A stretch of DNA of 7,864 bases from Paracoccaceae bacterium (GCA_006227805.1 SBFT01000337.1:1-7864), one strand, 5' to 3'. Counted from the first letter of the stretch, positions 1 to 5,657 are shown. Notes: generated by a model not told the origin, from the sequence alone. Made by a program: numbers and translations.

Positions 1-45
1 GGGGGCGGGGGGGAGGGCGGGGGGGGGGCAGGCGGGGGGGCCGGG
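1..45. other. Low-complexity G tract at the window edge, probably unreliable sequence
   Basis: Nearly every base here is G, broken only by a few C and A, and the composition is quite unlike the balanced GC-rich coding sequence that follows. It reads in frame without stops into the moeA-like 3' end, but only as a run of Gly and Arg codons, which does not resemble that family. The simplest explanation is poor base calling or assembly at a contig end. A genuine G-quadruplex-forming tract cannot be excluded from sequence alone. Confidence 0.6.
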
Positions 46-188
46 CCGAGGTGTTCCGGGGCGGGGGATCGGGCCGGATGAGGGGGCTCAGCTGGGCCGA
101 GGGCCTGGTCGAGATCGGGGACGGCGCGTGCCATATCCGCCCGGGCGATCCCGTGCGGTTCATTCCTTACGGCAGTTTCGGCCTCTGA
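3..188 (+). CDS. moeA: Molybdopterin molybdenumtransferase (MoeA-like), C-terminal fragment
   Basis: Only the last ~45 codons are credible, from about position 48 to the TGA at 186-188. The readable end contains GSGRMRGLSWAEGLVEI and then RPGDPVRFIPYGSFGL. A Ser-Gly pair, 'LSWAEGLVE' and 'GDPVRF' near the C terminus fit domain IV of MoeA/gephyrin-type enzymes, which insert molybdate into adenylylated molybdopterin during molybdenum cofactor synthesis in the cytosol. This is family recognition from a short tail, so other molybdopterin-binding proteins remain possible. The 5' part is lost in the G tract. The gene converges on ureG with only 6 bases between the two stop codons, which leaves no room for a terminator between them. 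No functional tie to urease is implied. Confidence 0.55.
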   Translation, partial: GRGGGRGGGRRGGRAEVFRGGGSGRMRGLSWAEGLVEIGDGACHIRPGDPVRFIPYGSFGL

Positions 189-194
189 GGGCGC

Positions 195-833
195 TCAGCC
201 CGCCGCCACGCCCCTGGGCAGGTCCAGCCCGCCCATCGCGCAGATATGCCCGATGATCTTGTCGAGCCCCATCCCGTGCTTGACCTGCGCGAAGACGAAG
301 GGGCGGCCCGCGCGCATCCGCGTGGCGTCGCGGTCCATCACCTCGAGCGAGGCGCCGACATAAGGCGCGAGGTCCGTCTTGTTGATGATCAGCAGGTCCG
401 ATTTCGTGATCGCCGGGCCACCCTTGCGGGGGATTTCCTCGCCCGCGGCCACGTCGATGACATAGAGCGTGATGTCGGCCAGTTCCGGGCTGAAGGTCGC
501 CGACAGGTTGTCGCCCCCGCTCTCGATCAGAACGATGTCGAGATCGGGGAATTTCGCGCTCAGCTCCTTCACCGCGGCGATGTTGATCGAGGCATCCTCG
601 CGGATCGCGGTATGCGGACAGCCCCCGGTCTCCACGCCGCGGATCCGGTCCAGAGGCAGCGCCTGCATCCGCATCAGCGCCTCGGCGTCTTCCTGGGTGT
701 AGATGTCGTTGGTGATCGCGGCGACCGAGAAATGGTCGCGCAGGGCCCGGCAGAGGGCCGCGGTCAGTGTCGTCTTGCCGGCGCCCACCGGGCCGCCGAT
801 GCCCACGCGCAGGGGGCCGTTCGGGGATGGCAT
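195..833 (-). CDS. ureG: Urease accessory GTPase UreG
   Basis: UreG is the SIMIBI-class GTPase that couples GTP hydrolysis to nickel delivery into apo-urease, working with UreD and UreF and receiving nickel from UreE. The 212-residue chain is of normal length. It shows the P-loop GPVGAGKT (residues 14-21), the nickel-binding Cys-Pro-His motif in GGCPHTAIRED (Cys72, His74), the ESGGDN switch region (104-109) and the guanine-specificity motif NKTD (151-154). The ATG at 833-831 lies one base after the stop of the DUF3995 gene, with GGGAG about nine bases upstream, so it is probably translated in coupling with its neighbour. It is the last gene of the urease cluster in this direction. The N terminus lacks the long His-rich extension that some UreG proteins have, which fits with metal storage residing in UreE here. 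Confidence 0.97.
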   Translation of the reverse strand: MPSPNGPLRVGIGGPVGAGKTTLTAALCRALRDHFSVAAITNDIYTQEDAEALMRMQALPLDRIRGVETGGCPHTAIREDASINIAAVKELSAKFPDLDIVLIESGGDNLSATFSPELADITLYVIDVAAGEEIPRKGGPAITKSDLLIINKTDLAPYVGASLEVMDRDATRMRAGRPFVFAQVKHGMGLDKIIGHICAMGGLDLPRGVAAG

Positions 834-834
834 G

Positions 835-1239
835 TCAGGATACTCCCAGGAAGGTGAACAGGAACAGGATGCCGAGGGTCAGGCAGAACGGGCCGTAATA
901 CCGCCGGTCCAGCGTGGCGAAGGGTTCCTCGGGGACCAGCCGCCGCCAGGGCGGCGCATAGGCCGCAAGACCGCGCAGCACGAACGCCGCCGCGATCAGG
1001 CCCAGCAAGGGCACGCGCCCGGGAAACCATGTCCAGTGCGGCAGAAGGGCCGCGAAGAACAGCGCCACCGCGACCAGCGCGCAGGGCACCGCGCCGGGCA
1101 TCCGCGCGACGTCCCGGCGTCCCAGCACCGCGCGGGACAGGGCCGCTTCGTCCCGAAGCGGCATCCAGTAGCCGATGGCCCACAGCAGATGCAGCGCCGC
1201 CGCCGGGATCAAGAGGATTGTGATCGCCCATCCGCTCAT
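835..1239 (-). CDS. DUF3995 family integral membrane protein
   Basis: This 134-residue protein has four predicted membrane segments, roughly residues 4-24, 50-66, 76-93 and 116-132. It carries features I associate with DUF3995: HLLWAIGYWMP (17-27) in the first helix, and a C-terminal block with FATLDRRYYGPFCL (107-120) leading into the last helix. The function of the family is not established. The ATG at 1239-1237 overlaps the ureF stop (ATGA), and the stop lies one base before the ureG ATG, so it is locked between two urease maturation genes. That placement makes a role in urea or nickel handling at the inner membrane plausible, but this is inference only. It has no nickel-permease signature such as the HupE/UreJ or NikA/UreH motifs. 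A longer upstream reading frame exists but lies inside ureF, and the overlap start is preferred. Confidence 0.85.
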   Translation of the reverse strand: MSGWAITILLIPAAALHLLWAIGYWMPLRDEAALSRAVLGRRDVARMPGAVPCALVAVALFFAALLPHWTWFPGRVPLLGLIAAAFVLRGLAAYAPPWRRLVPEEPFATLDRRYYGPFCLTLGILFLFTFLGVS

Positions 1240-1859
1240 GTCCGGAACACCCGGCTTGGCAGGACCTCGTGCCGCATCGCGTCGATCTCGGTCACGGGGG
1301 CGAAGCCGCCCAGGTCGTCCAGATCGGCCAGCAGCGCCGCGTCGGCCAGACGCTCGCACAGGGGCGTCAGCGCCAGGACCAGCCGCTGGCCTTCGGTCTG
1401 GCCGAGGGGGATCAGGCGGACGCCGACACTGACCAGGGTCGCGGCGAAGGCCTGCAGGTACAGGCGGATCGCATCGCCGGGCGGCAGACCCAGGGCCGCG
1501 ACGGCGCGGCCCACCGCGACCGGATAGGGCGCGTCCGACACGTCCACCCCCCAGACATCCCGCACGGTCGCGGCGAAGGCCGCACCCTGCGCCGTTGTCT
1601 CCAGCCGCCGCTCGGACGTCACCGCCAGCGCCAGCGCCAGGTCGGACAGGTCCTCGCCGCCCGCGCTCTGCGCGATCAGCACGGCGTCCGACCAGCCCGC
1701 GCCATGCTCCAGCGCGGCCGAGACCCAGTCGCGCAAGTCGGCCGCATCCCCGACGCGCCCGGTGGCGATCGCGGTTTCCAGCCCGTGGGAATAGGAAAAC
1801 GCCCCGACCGGAAAGGCGGGCGAGAACATCTGGTGCAGGGTCAGCAGCGGATCAGCCAT
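1236..1859 (-). CDS. ureF: Urease accessory protein UreF
   Basis: UreF bridges UreD and UreG in the urease activation complex and gates the GTPase so that nickel reaches the active site correctly. The 207-residue protein has the family block SPAFPVGAFSYSHGLE (13-28), the conserved PLGQTEGQRL (151-160) and the C-terminal SRVFRT, matching the usual '-SRLFRS' end. The start chosen is the ATG at 1859-1857, because translation from there begins MADPLLTLHQMFSPAFPVG as in other UreF proteins. In-frame Met codons further upstream would add 44 residues read out of frame through the His-repeat DNA of ureE. The start overlaps the ureE stop by eight bases, and the preceding bases contain no Shine-Dalgarno match, so expression probably depends on reinitiation by ribosomes finishing ureE. 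Confidence 0.96.
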   Translation of the reverse strand: MADPLLTLHQMFSPAFPVGAFSYSHGLETAIATGRVGDAADLRDWVSAALEHGAGWSDAVLIAQSAGGEDLSDLALALAVTSERRLETTAQGAAFAATVRDVWGVDVSDAPYPVAVGRAVAALGLPPGDAIRLYLQAFAATLVSVGVRLIPLGQTEGQRLVLALTPLCERLADAALLADLDDLGGFAPVTEIDAMRHEVLPSRVFRT

Positions 1860-2388
1860 GCGAATGGTCGTGATCGTGGCCGTGATCATGGTCATGCCCG
1901 CCGCCGGGCCCATGCGAATGTCCATGTGCATGTCCATGTGTGCGCCCGTGCCCATAGGCACCGCCTTCCGGCGTGAAGGGGCGCACCACATCGCGCAGCC
2001 CGGCCCCCAGCCGCGTCAGCATGTCGGCGATCACGTGATCGGGCTTGATGTAGATCCTGTCCTGCGCGATCTGTGCAGGGGTGTGACGATTGCCGATGTG
2101 CCAGGCCAGCCGCACGAGGTCGGGGCCGGTCACTTCCAGGACCGGCTCCTCGGCCGCGATGACGGCAACCTCGCCGCCGCCTTCCAGCACCAGCACCCCG
2201 CCATGATCGAGCGAGGTCGTCTGCGCCAGATCGACCAGCAGGGCCTTGCCGCCCTCGGTCGTCAGGACCTTCCGGCGCAGGAAGCGCGCGTCGTAATCCA
2301 GCGATACCGCATCCACCGGCACGCCATGGGCATGCCCGTGATAGTGGCGCGCGATCAGGCCGGGACCGGCAGAGACGGGCGCGCTCAT
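1852..2388 (-). CDS. ureE: Urease nickel metallochaperone UreE with His-rich tail
   Basis: UreE binds nickel in the cytosol and passes it to UreG for insertion into urease. The 178-residue protein has the N-terminal domain signature DYDARFLRRKVL (31-42) and the metal-binding-domain core LAWHIGNRH (94-102), whose His97 corresponds to the conserved interfacial nickel ligand of the dimer. PFTPEGGAYGHG (137-148) follows and leads into a tail with 13 His between residues 147 and 178. A second, unusual His cluster, ARHYHGHAHG (residues 13-22), lies near the N terminus. The ATG at 2388-2386 sits 19 bases after the DUF1127 stop, with AGGCGG about nine bases upstream as a modest ribosome site. The tail type implies nickel storage as well as transfer, known for His-tailed UreE proteins such as that of Klebsiella. 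The exact capacity here is unmeasured. Confidence 0.96.
   Translation of the reverse strand: MSAPVSAGPGLIARHYHGHAHGVPVDAVSLDYDARFLRRKVLTTEGGKALLVDLAQTTSLDHGGVLVLEGGGEVAVIAAEEPVLEVTGPDLVRLAWHIGNRHTPAQIAQDRIYIKPDHVIADMLTRLGAGLRDVVRPFTPEGGAYGHGRTHGHAHGHSHGPGGGHDHDHGHDHDHSHG
1855..1950 (-). repeat. Imperfect His-codon repeat tract encoding the UreE tail
   Basis: The DNA for the last 32 residues of UreE is an irregular run of His-Gly and His-Asp codons with 13 His. The decamer CATGCGAATG (plus strand) occurs exactly at 1857-1866 and 1911-1920, 54 bases apart, and both copies encode His-Ser-His-Gly. The equal 18-codon spacing suggests the tail grew by an internal duplication. Its 3' end overlaps the ureF start, so the same bases serve two genes. 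Confidence 0.75.
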
Positions 2389-2407
2389 GCGGCACCGCCT
2401 GCCGGTC

Positions 2408-2635
2408 TCAGATGTAGTAGATGTCCGAGAAGACGCGGCGCACGATATCCTCGCGCCGCAGGCCGCGCCGGGCCAGTTCCGCGTCGCTGAGACGGTTCAG
2501 CGCCTCGACCTGGAGCAGGCGTGCATTGCCCGGGGACGCTGCGATCAGCGCCTCGCCGATCGAGCGGAAGGCGCTCGCGATCAGGCCAAAGACCGAGCTG
2601 TTGGCGGCTTGCGTGTTGGTGGACAGACTTGACAT
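2408..2635 (-). CDS. DUF1127 (YjiS-like) small protein
   Basis: This 75-residue protein ends in a recognisable DUF1127 domain, ALNRLSDAELARRGLRRED (residues 45-63), followed by IVRRVFSDIYYI. The family consensus is an 'L-x-x-L-[ST]-D-x-[EQ]-L' helix, 'RGL-x-R-x-D-I' and an aromatic C terminus. Small DUF1127 proteins are abundant in alphaproteobacteria. Some Arg-rich members have been linked to RNA binding or to phosphate and carbon metabolism, but the job of this one is unknown. The first ~30 residues are Ser/Ala-rich and amphipathic. The ATG has a good GAGG ribosome site six bases upstream. The gene lies between an exported unknown and ureE, preceded by the only sizeable minus-strand non-coding gap after ureC, so it may head a second transcript covering ureEFG. 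No urease role is established for this family. Confidence 0.88.
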   Translation of the reverse strand: MSSLSTNTQAANSSVFGLIASAFRSIGEALIAASPGNARLLQVEALNRLSDAELARRGLRREDIVRRVFSDIYYI

Positions 2636-2746
2636 TCGAAACCTCGAGAACCTCTGTTTCTGCGGTCCTCCCTCGGGGCATCAGATGGGATATGTCAGCA
2701 ATCATGACCAGTCCTTCTTTCACATACCGGGGTTGCATGGCGTGCA
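2636..2746 (-). promoter_or_regulatory. Intergenic leader, possible promoter for DUF1127-ureE-ureF-DUF3995-ureG
   Basis: These 111 bases between the orf200 stop and the DUF1127 start are visibly less GC-rich than the surrounding genes. They contain stretches such as TATGTGAAAGAAGG and ATTGCTGACATATCC (minus strand), which are typical of a regulatory gap. I cannot pick a -35/-10 pair with good spacing. The end next to orf200 contains two ATGCA pentamers nine bases apart (minus strand ATGCACGCCATGCA), which could be an operator half-site pair or chance. The distal end carries the GAGG ribosome site of the DUF1127 gene. Confidence 0.35.
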
Positions 2747-3349
2747 TCATGGCCGGGCCAGCTCGATCCGGACATAGACCACCGGCGCCGGGGCCTGTCC
2801 GGGTTCCAGCGTGGCGGCCAGGTAGGCAAATCCCAGCTCGGGCAGGTAATGCAGCCGTTCCTGGAACCCGCCTTCGTCGTGATAGGTGGCGAGCACCGGG
2901 ATCATCCGATAGCCGCACTCGCCGATCGTGATCCGCGTCTCGGCCCCGAACTCGAAGCTTTCGCGCATCTGGCGCACTTCGCCCCGGTCGAGGACCGTGA
3001 CACCGGTATCCCAACGCCCGCCCGGCACCGGCATCGGCACATCCGCGGGGCCCGGCGGATAGGCATAGGCCGCGCGCGTCTCGGGCCTGGCCTGGCCCTG
3101 GACGATGTCGAAGGCCTCGACCAGGTAGACGCCCCGCATCAGCAGGTATTGCGACCCATCGCCCGCGCCATCCAGATAGGTTCCCTGCACGAAATCGGGC
3201 GAGACCTGCAGAAAGGTGTCGGTGGTGCCGTCGAGCGCCGTCATCACCACGCCCTGCATGACGTCGCCCGGCCCGGGACAGGCCAGGGCAGGCGCGGCTG
3301 CCAGGCAAAAGACCAGCGCCGCGCCCTTGCATGTCACCCGATCCATCAT
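2747..3349 (-). CDS. Exported protein of unknown function (200 aa)
   Basis: I do not recognise this protein. It starts with a signal peptide: basic n-region MMDRVTCKG, hydrophobic core AALVFCLAAAP, and an ALA cleavage site at residues 21-23, which leaves Cys24 as the first mature residue. ALA-Cys is a poor lipobox because position -3 is Ala rather than Leu, so signal peptidase I processing to a soluble periplasmic protein is more likely than lipidation. The mature part is about 177 residues, acidic and rich in beta-type sequence, without membrane segments. It has only one other Cys (Cys145 in IGECGYRM), so Cys24-Cys145 could form a disulfide. The start overlaps the stop of the RidA-like gene (ATGA), and no Shine-Dalgarno motif precedes it, which indicates coupled translation. 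A second in-frame ATG follows immediately. Its role beside urease is unknown. Confidence 0.75.
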   Translation of the reverse strand: MMDRVTCKGAALVFCLAAAPALACPGPGDVMQGVVMTALDGTTDTFLQVSPDFVQGTYLDGAGDGSQYLLMRGVYLVEAFDIVQGQARPETRAAYAYPPGPADVPMPVPGGRWDTGVTVLDRGEVRQMRESFEFGAETRITIGECGYRMIPVLATYHDEGGFQERLHYLPELGFAYLAATLEPGQAPAPVVYVRIELARP

Positions 3350-3747
3350 GGCATCGCGGCGGTGGCTTCGATCTCGATCAGGAAGTCGGGCAGGGCCAGC
3401 GCCTGGACCCCGATCCAGGTATTCGCGCAAGGCATCGTGTCGCCCCAGAATTCCATCATCGCGCCAACAACGGGTTCGAGCTTGTCGGGCGAATGGTTCA
3501 CCACGTAGGTGCGCAGCCGCACCAGGTGCTGCGGCCCCAGGCCCTGATCCGCCAGAACCTCGCCCAGGTTCGCCAGCGCCTGCCGCGCCTGCGCGCCCAA
3601 GTCGCCCGGCCCCACCAGGTTTGCGTCCCTGTCCCACGCGACCTGCCCCGCAAGGTGCAGCAGACGCCCGGGTTCCGACACCGCGGCATGGGAAAATCCG
3701 TATTGCAGGCTGTTGTACATCCCCTTCGGGTTGATGCGGTCGGTCAT
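3346..3747 (-). CDS. RidA/YjgF-family protein lacking the canonical arginine
   Basis: This 133-residue protein has the full length and fold signatures of the RidA (YjgF/YER057c/UK114) superfamily. These are HLAGQVAWD (31-39), a long helix QARQALANLGEVL (53-65), and LVRLRTYVV (75-83) with the C-terminal strand PDFLIEIEATA (120-130). Canonical RidA trimers hydrolyse 2-aminoacrylate and related imines using an Arg near the 'PAR-S' motif. Here the aligned stretch reads PCANTWIGV (106-114), with Asn109 where that Arg should be. The protein therefore probably belongs to a non-archetypal subfamily whose substrate is unknown. The gene starts 11 bases after the ureC stop with a strong ribosome site, and its stop overlaps the start of the exported orf200. 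An imine, carbamate or ureide side-reaction linked to urea metabolism is conceivable but unproven. Confidence 0.9.
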   Translation of the reverse strand: MTDRINPKGMYNSLQYGFSHAAVSEPGRLLHLAGQVAWDRDANLVGPGDLGAQARQALANLGEVLADQGLGPQHLVRLRTYVVNHSPDKLEPVVGAMMEFWGDTMPCANTWIGVQALALPDFLIEIEATAAMP

Positions 3748-3751
3748 GTCT

Positions 3752-3760
3752 TCTCCCCTC
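3752..3760 (-). promoter_or_regulatory. Strong ribosome binding site of the RidA-like gene, overlapping the ureC stop
   Basis: On the minus strand these bases read GAGGGGAGA, a near-ideal Shine-Dalgarno sequence four bases before the ATG at 3747-3745. It overlaps the ureC stop codon at 3761-3759. It fixes the RidA-like start and excludes the much longer upstream reading frame inside ureC. Confidence 0.7.
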
Positions 3761-5519
3761 AGAACAGGAAATACCTCTGCGCCATGGGTAGCACTTCTGC
3801 GGGCTGGCAGGTCAACAATTCGCCGTCGGCGCGCACCTCGTAGGTTTCGGGATGCACCTCGACATGGGGCGTGGCGGTGTTGAGCCTGAGGTCCTTCTTG
3901 CCGATCGCGCGCGTGTTGCGCACGGGCAGGGTGTCCTTGGCCAGGCCCAGCGTCTCGCGGACGCCCGCATCCTGCGCGGCGGCGGACACGAAGATCACGG
4001 CGCTGCGCTCGACCGAGCGGCCATAGGCGCCCCACATGGGCCGCGAGTAGACCGGCTGCGGCGTCGGGATCGAGGCGTTGGGGTCGCCCATCTGGGCGCA
4101 GACGATGGTGCCGCCGATCAGCACCATTTCCGGCTTGACCCCGAAGAAGGCCGGGTTCCACAGGACCAGATCCGCGCGCTTGCCCTCCTCGATGCTGCCG
4201 ATCTCGTGGCTGATCCCATGCGCGATGGCGGGGTTGATCGTGTATTTCGCGATATAGCGGCGGACGCGGAAATTGTCGTTGTCGCCGGTCTCCTCGGGCA
4301 GTTGGCCGCGCTGCTTCTTCATCTTGTCGGCGGTCTGCCAGGTGCGGATGATCACCTCGCCCACGCGGCCCATGGCCTGGCTGTCGGACGCGATGATGGA
4401 AAAGGCCCCCATGTCGTGCAGGATGTCCTCGGCCGCGATCGTCTCGCGCCGGATGCGGGATTCCGCGAAGGCCACGTCCTCCGGGATCGACTTCGACAGG
4501 TGATGGCAGACCATCAGCATGTCGAGATGTTCTTCCACCGTGTTCACCGTGAAGGGCCGCGTGGGGTTGGTGGACGAGGGCAGGACGAACTCTTCCCCGC
4601 AGATCTTGATGATGTCGGGCGCGTGCCCGCCGCCCGCGCCTTCGGTGTGGAAGGCGTGGATGGTGCGGCCCTTCAGCGCCTTCACCGTGTTCTCGACGAA
4701 GCCACTCTCGTTCAGGGTGTCGGTATGGATCATCACCTGGATATCCCAGGCATCGGCGACGCTCAGGCAGCAGTCGATGGCGCCGGGCGTCGTGCCCCAG
4801 TCCTCATGCAGCTTCAGCGCGCAGGCACCCGCCAGGATCTGCTCCTCGAGCGCCGCGGGCAGCGAGGCGTTGCCCTTGCCCGCGAAGGCCAGGTTCATCG
4901 GGAAGGCGTCGGCCGCCTGCAGCATCCGCCCGATATGCCAGGGCCCCGGCGTGCAGGTGGTGGCCAGCGTCCCATGCGCGGGCCCTGTCCCGCCGCCCAG
5001 CATCGTGGTCAGGCCCGAATGCAGCGCATCCTCGATCTGCTGGGGGCAGATGTAATGGATATGGCTGTCGAAACCGCCCGCGGTCAGGATGCGCCCCTCG
5101 CCCGCGATGGCCTCGGTGCCGGGGCCGACGATGATGTCGACGCCCGGTTGGGTGTCGGGGTTCCCGGCCTTGCCGATCTTCGCGATCCGCCCGTCCTTCA
5201 ATCCGACGTCCGCCTTGTAGATGCCGGTATGGTCGACGATCAGGGCGTTGGTGATGACGGTATCCACCGCCCCCGCCGCCCGCGTCACCTGCGATTGCCC
5301 CATCCCGTCGCGGATCACCTTGCCGCCGCCGAACTTCACCTCCTCGCCATAGGTCGCGGCGTTCGGGCCGGTGCCCCCGTTCATCGCCGCACCCACGTTG
5401 AGCGCGGTCAGGTCGCGCTCCACCTCGATGATCAGGTCGGTATCGGCCAGACGCACCCGGTCGCCCGTTGTGGGGCCGAACATGGCGGCATAGTCGCGGC
5501 GGGAGATTGTTGCGGGCAT
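3759..5519 (-). CDS. ureC: Urease alpha subunit UreC
   Basis: This is the catalytic subunit of nickel urease (urea + water to ammonia and carbamate). All expected active-site residues are visible. His153 and His155 lie in HIHYICPQ, the carbamylated Lys236 and His238 in ALKLHEDWG, and His265 in IHTDTLNE. His291 lies in FHTEGAGGGHAPD, the flap Cys338 and catalytic His339 in MVCHHL, and the Ni ligand Asp379 in ASDSQAMGRVGEV. These correspond to Klebsiella residues 134, 136, 217, 219, 246, 272, 319, 320 and 360. The 586 residues are 19 more than the Klebsiella subunit: 17 lie in one insertion (residues 39-55) and one more lies between residues 77 and 85. The ATG has AAGGA eight bases upstream. 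Unusually, ureB is not directly upstream: an antiparallel cytochrome gene starts 138 bases away, so ureC needs its own promoter or readthrough across that gene. Confidence 0.98.
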   Translation of the reverse strand: MPATISRRDYAAMFGPTTGDRVRLADTDLIIEVERDLTALNVGAAMNGGTGPNAATYGEEVKFGGGKVIRDGMGQSQVTRAAGAVDTVITNALIVDHTGIYKADVGLKDGRIAKIGKAGNPDTQPGVDIIVGPGTEAIAGEGRILTAGGFDSHIHYICPQQIEDALHSGLTTMLGGGTGPAHGTLATTCTPGPWHIGRMLQAADAFPMNLAFAGKGNASLPAALEEQILAGACALKLHEDWGTTPGAIDCCLSVADAWDIQVMIHTDTLNESGFVENTVKALKGRTIHAFHTEGAGGGHAPDIIKICGEEFVLPSSTNPTRPFTVNTVEEHLDMLMVCHHLSKSIPEDVAFAESRIRRETIAAEDILHDMGAFSIIASDSQAMGRVGEVIIRTWQTADKMKKQRGQLPEETGDNDNFRVRRYIAKYTINPAIAHGISHEIGSIEEGKRADLVLWNPAFFGVKPEMVLIGGTIVCAQMGDPNASIPTPQPVYSRPMWGAYGRSVERSAVIFVSAAAQDAGVRETLGLAKDTLPVRNTRAIGKKDLRLNTATPHVEVHPETYEVRADGELLTCQPAEVLPMAQRYFLF

Positions 5520-5546
5520 GGGTCAGATCCTTGGGGTTGAGCAGCG

Positions 5547-5576
5547 TTGACAGGCCGGGCAGGGCGTTCCTAGACT
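5547..5576 (+). promoter_or_regulatory. Candidate sigma-70 promoter for the cytochrome c gene
   Basis: A perfect -35 hexamer TTGACA (5547-5552) is followed after 18 bases by TAGACT (5571-5576), which matches the -10 consensus at four of six positions. It would start transcription around 5583, giving a leader of about 75 bases. The 18-base spacer is within the accepted range. GTTGA is repeated ten bases upstream (5536-5540), and TTGAC occurs again at 5576-5580, possibly regulatory. No comparably good promoter was found on the minus strand of this divergent gap for ureC. Confidence 0.4.
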
Positions 5577-5583
5577 TGACGGG

Positions 5584-5602
5584 CCGCGCCAGTTGGGCGC
5601 GG
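5584..5602 (+). promoter_or_regulatory. GC-rich leader hairpin followed by a short T run (attenuator-like)
   Basis: CCGCGCC (5584-5590) can pair with GGCGCGG (5596-5602) around the five-base loop AGTTG. It is followed on the plus strand by ACTTTT. The 7-bp all-GC stem with a four-T tail resembles a weak intrinsic terminator lying inside the predicted leader of the cytochrome gene, so it could act as an attenuator. On the minus strand the stem has no T tail and would simply be structure in the ureC leader. Confidence 0.4.
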
Positions 5603-5611
5603 ACTTTTCGG

Positions 5612-5634
5612 GCGCCGGGCTGTGCGCCCGGTGC
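5612..5634 (+). promoter_or_regulatory. Second stable hairpin just upstream of the cytochrome ribosome site
   Basis: GCGCCGGGC (5612-5620) pairs with GCCCGGTGC (5626-5634) around a five-base loop, giving nine pairs including one G-U. The stem ends 10 bases before the GGGAGGGGA ribosome site (5645-5653). An alternative pairing of 5609-5615 with 5624-5630 competes with it. There is no T run, so it is not a terminator. It may influence mRNA stability or translation start. Confidence 0.35.
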
Positions 5635-5657
5635 TCTTCAAACAGGGAGGGGACGCC

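Noticed and set aside
246..857. Plus-strand open frames opposite ureG and the DUF3995 gene
   Set aside because: They are antisense shadows with Arg-rich composition and no recognisable domain.
1855..1950. CRISPR-like or regulatory repeat array
   Set aside because: The repeats are codon-periodic His-Gly/His-Asp codons within ureE, with no uniform repeat or spacer lengths.
1860..1991. Longer N terminus for UreF (Met/His-rich, 44 extra residues)
   Set aside because: It is out-of-frame reading of the UreE His tail, and UreF homologues begin at the MADPLLTLHQMFSP start.
2636..2760. Short peptide frame beginning MHAMQPRYVKEGL in the gap before DUF1127
   Set aside because: It runs on into an out-of-frame reading of the DUF1127 and ureE region and has no ribosome site, so it is more likely non-coding leader.
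3748..4161. Extended N terminus for the RidA-like protein
   Set aside because: The extra residues are an out-of-frame reading of ureC. The family length is met from the ATG at 3747, which has an excellent ribosome site.
3852..5540. 562-codon open frame on the plus strand opposite ureC
   Set aside because: It is an exact antisense shadow of ureC with Arg/Asp/His-heavy composition, no family features, and is explained by high GC with few stop codons.
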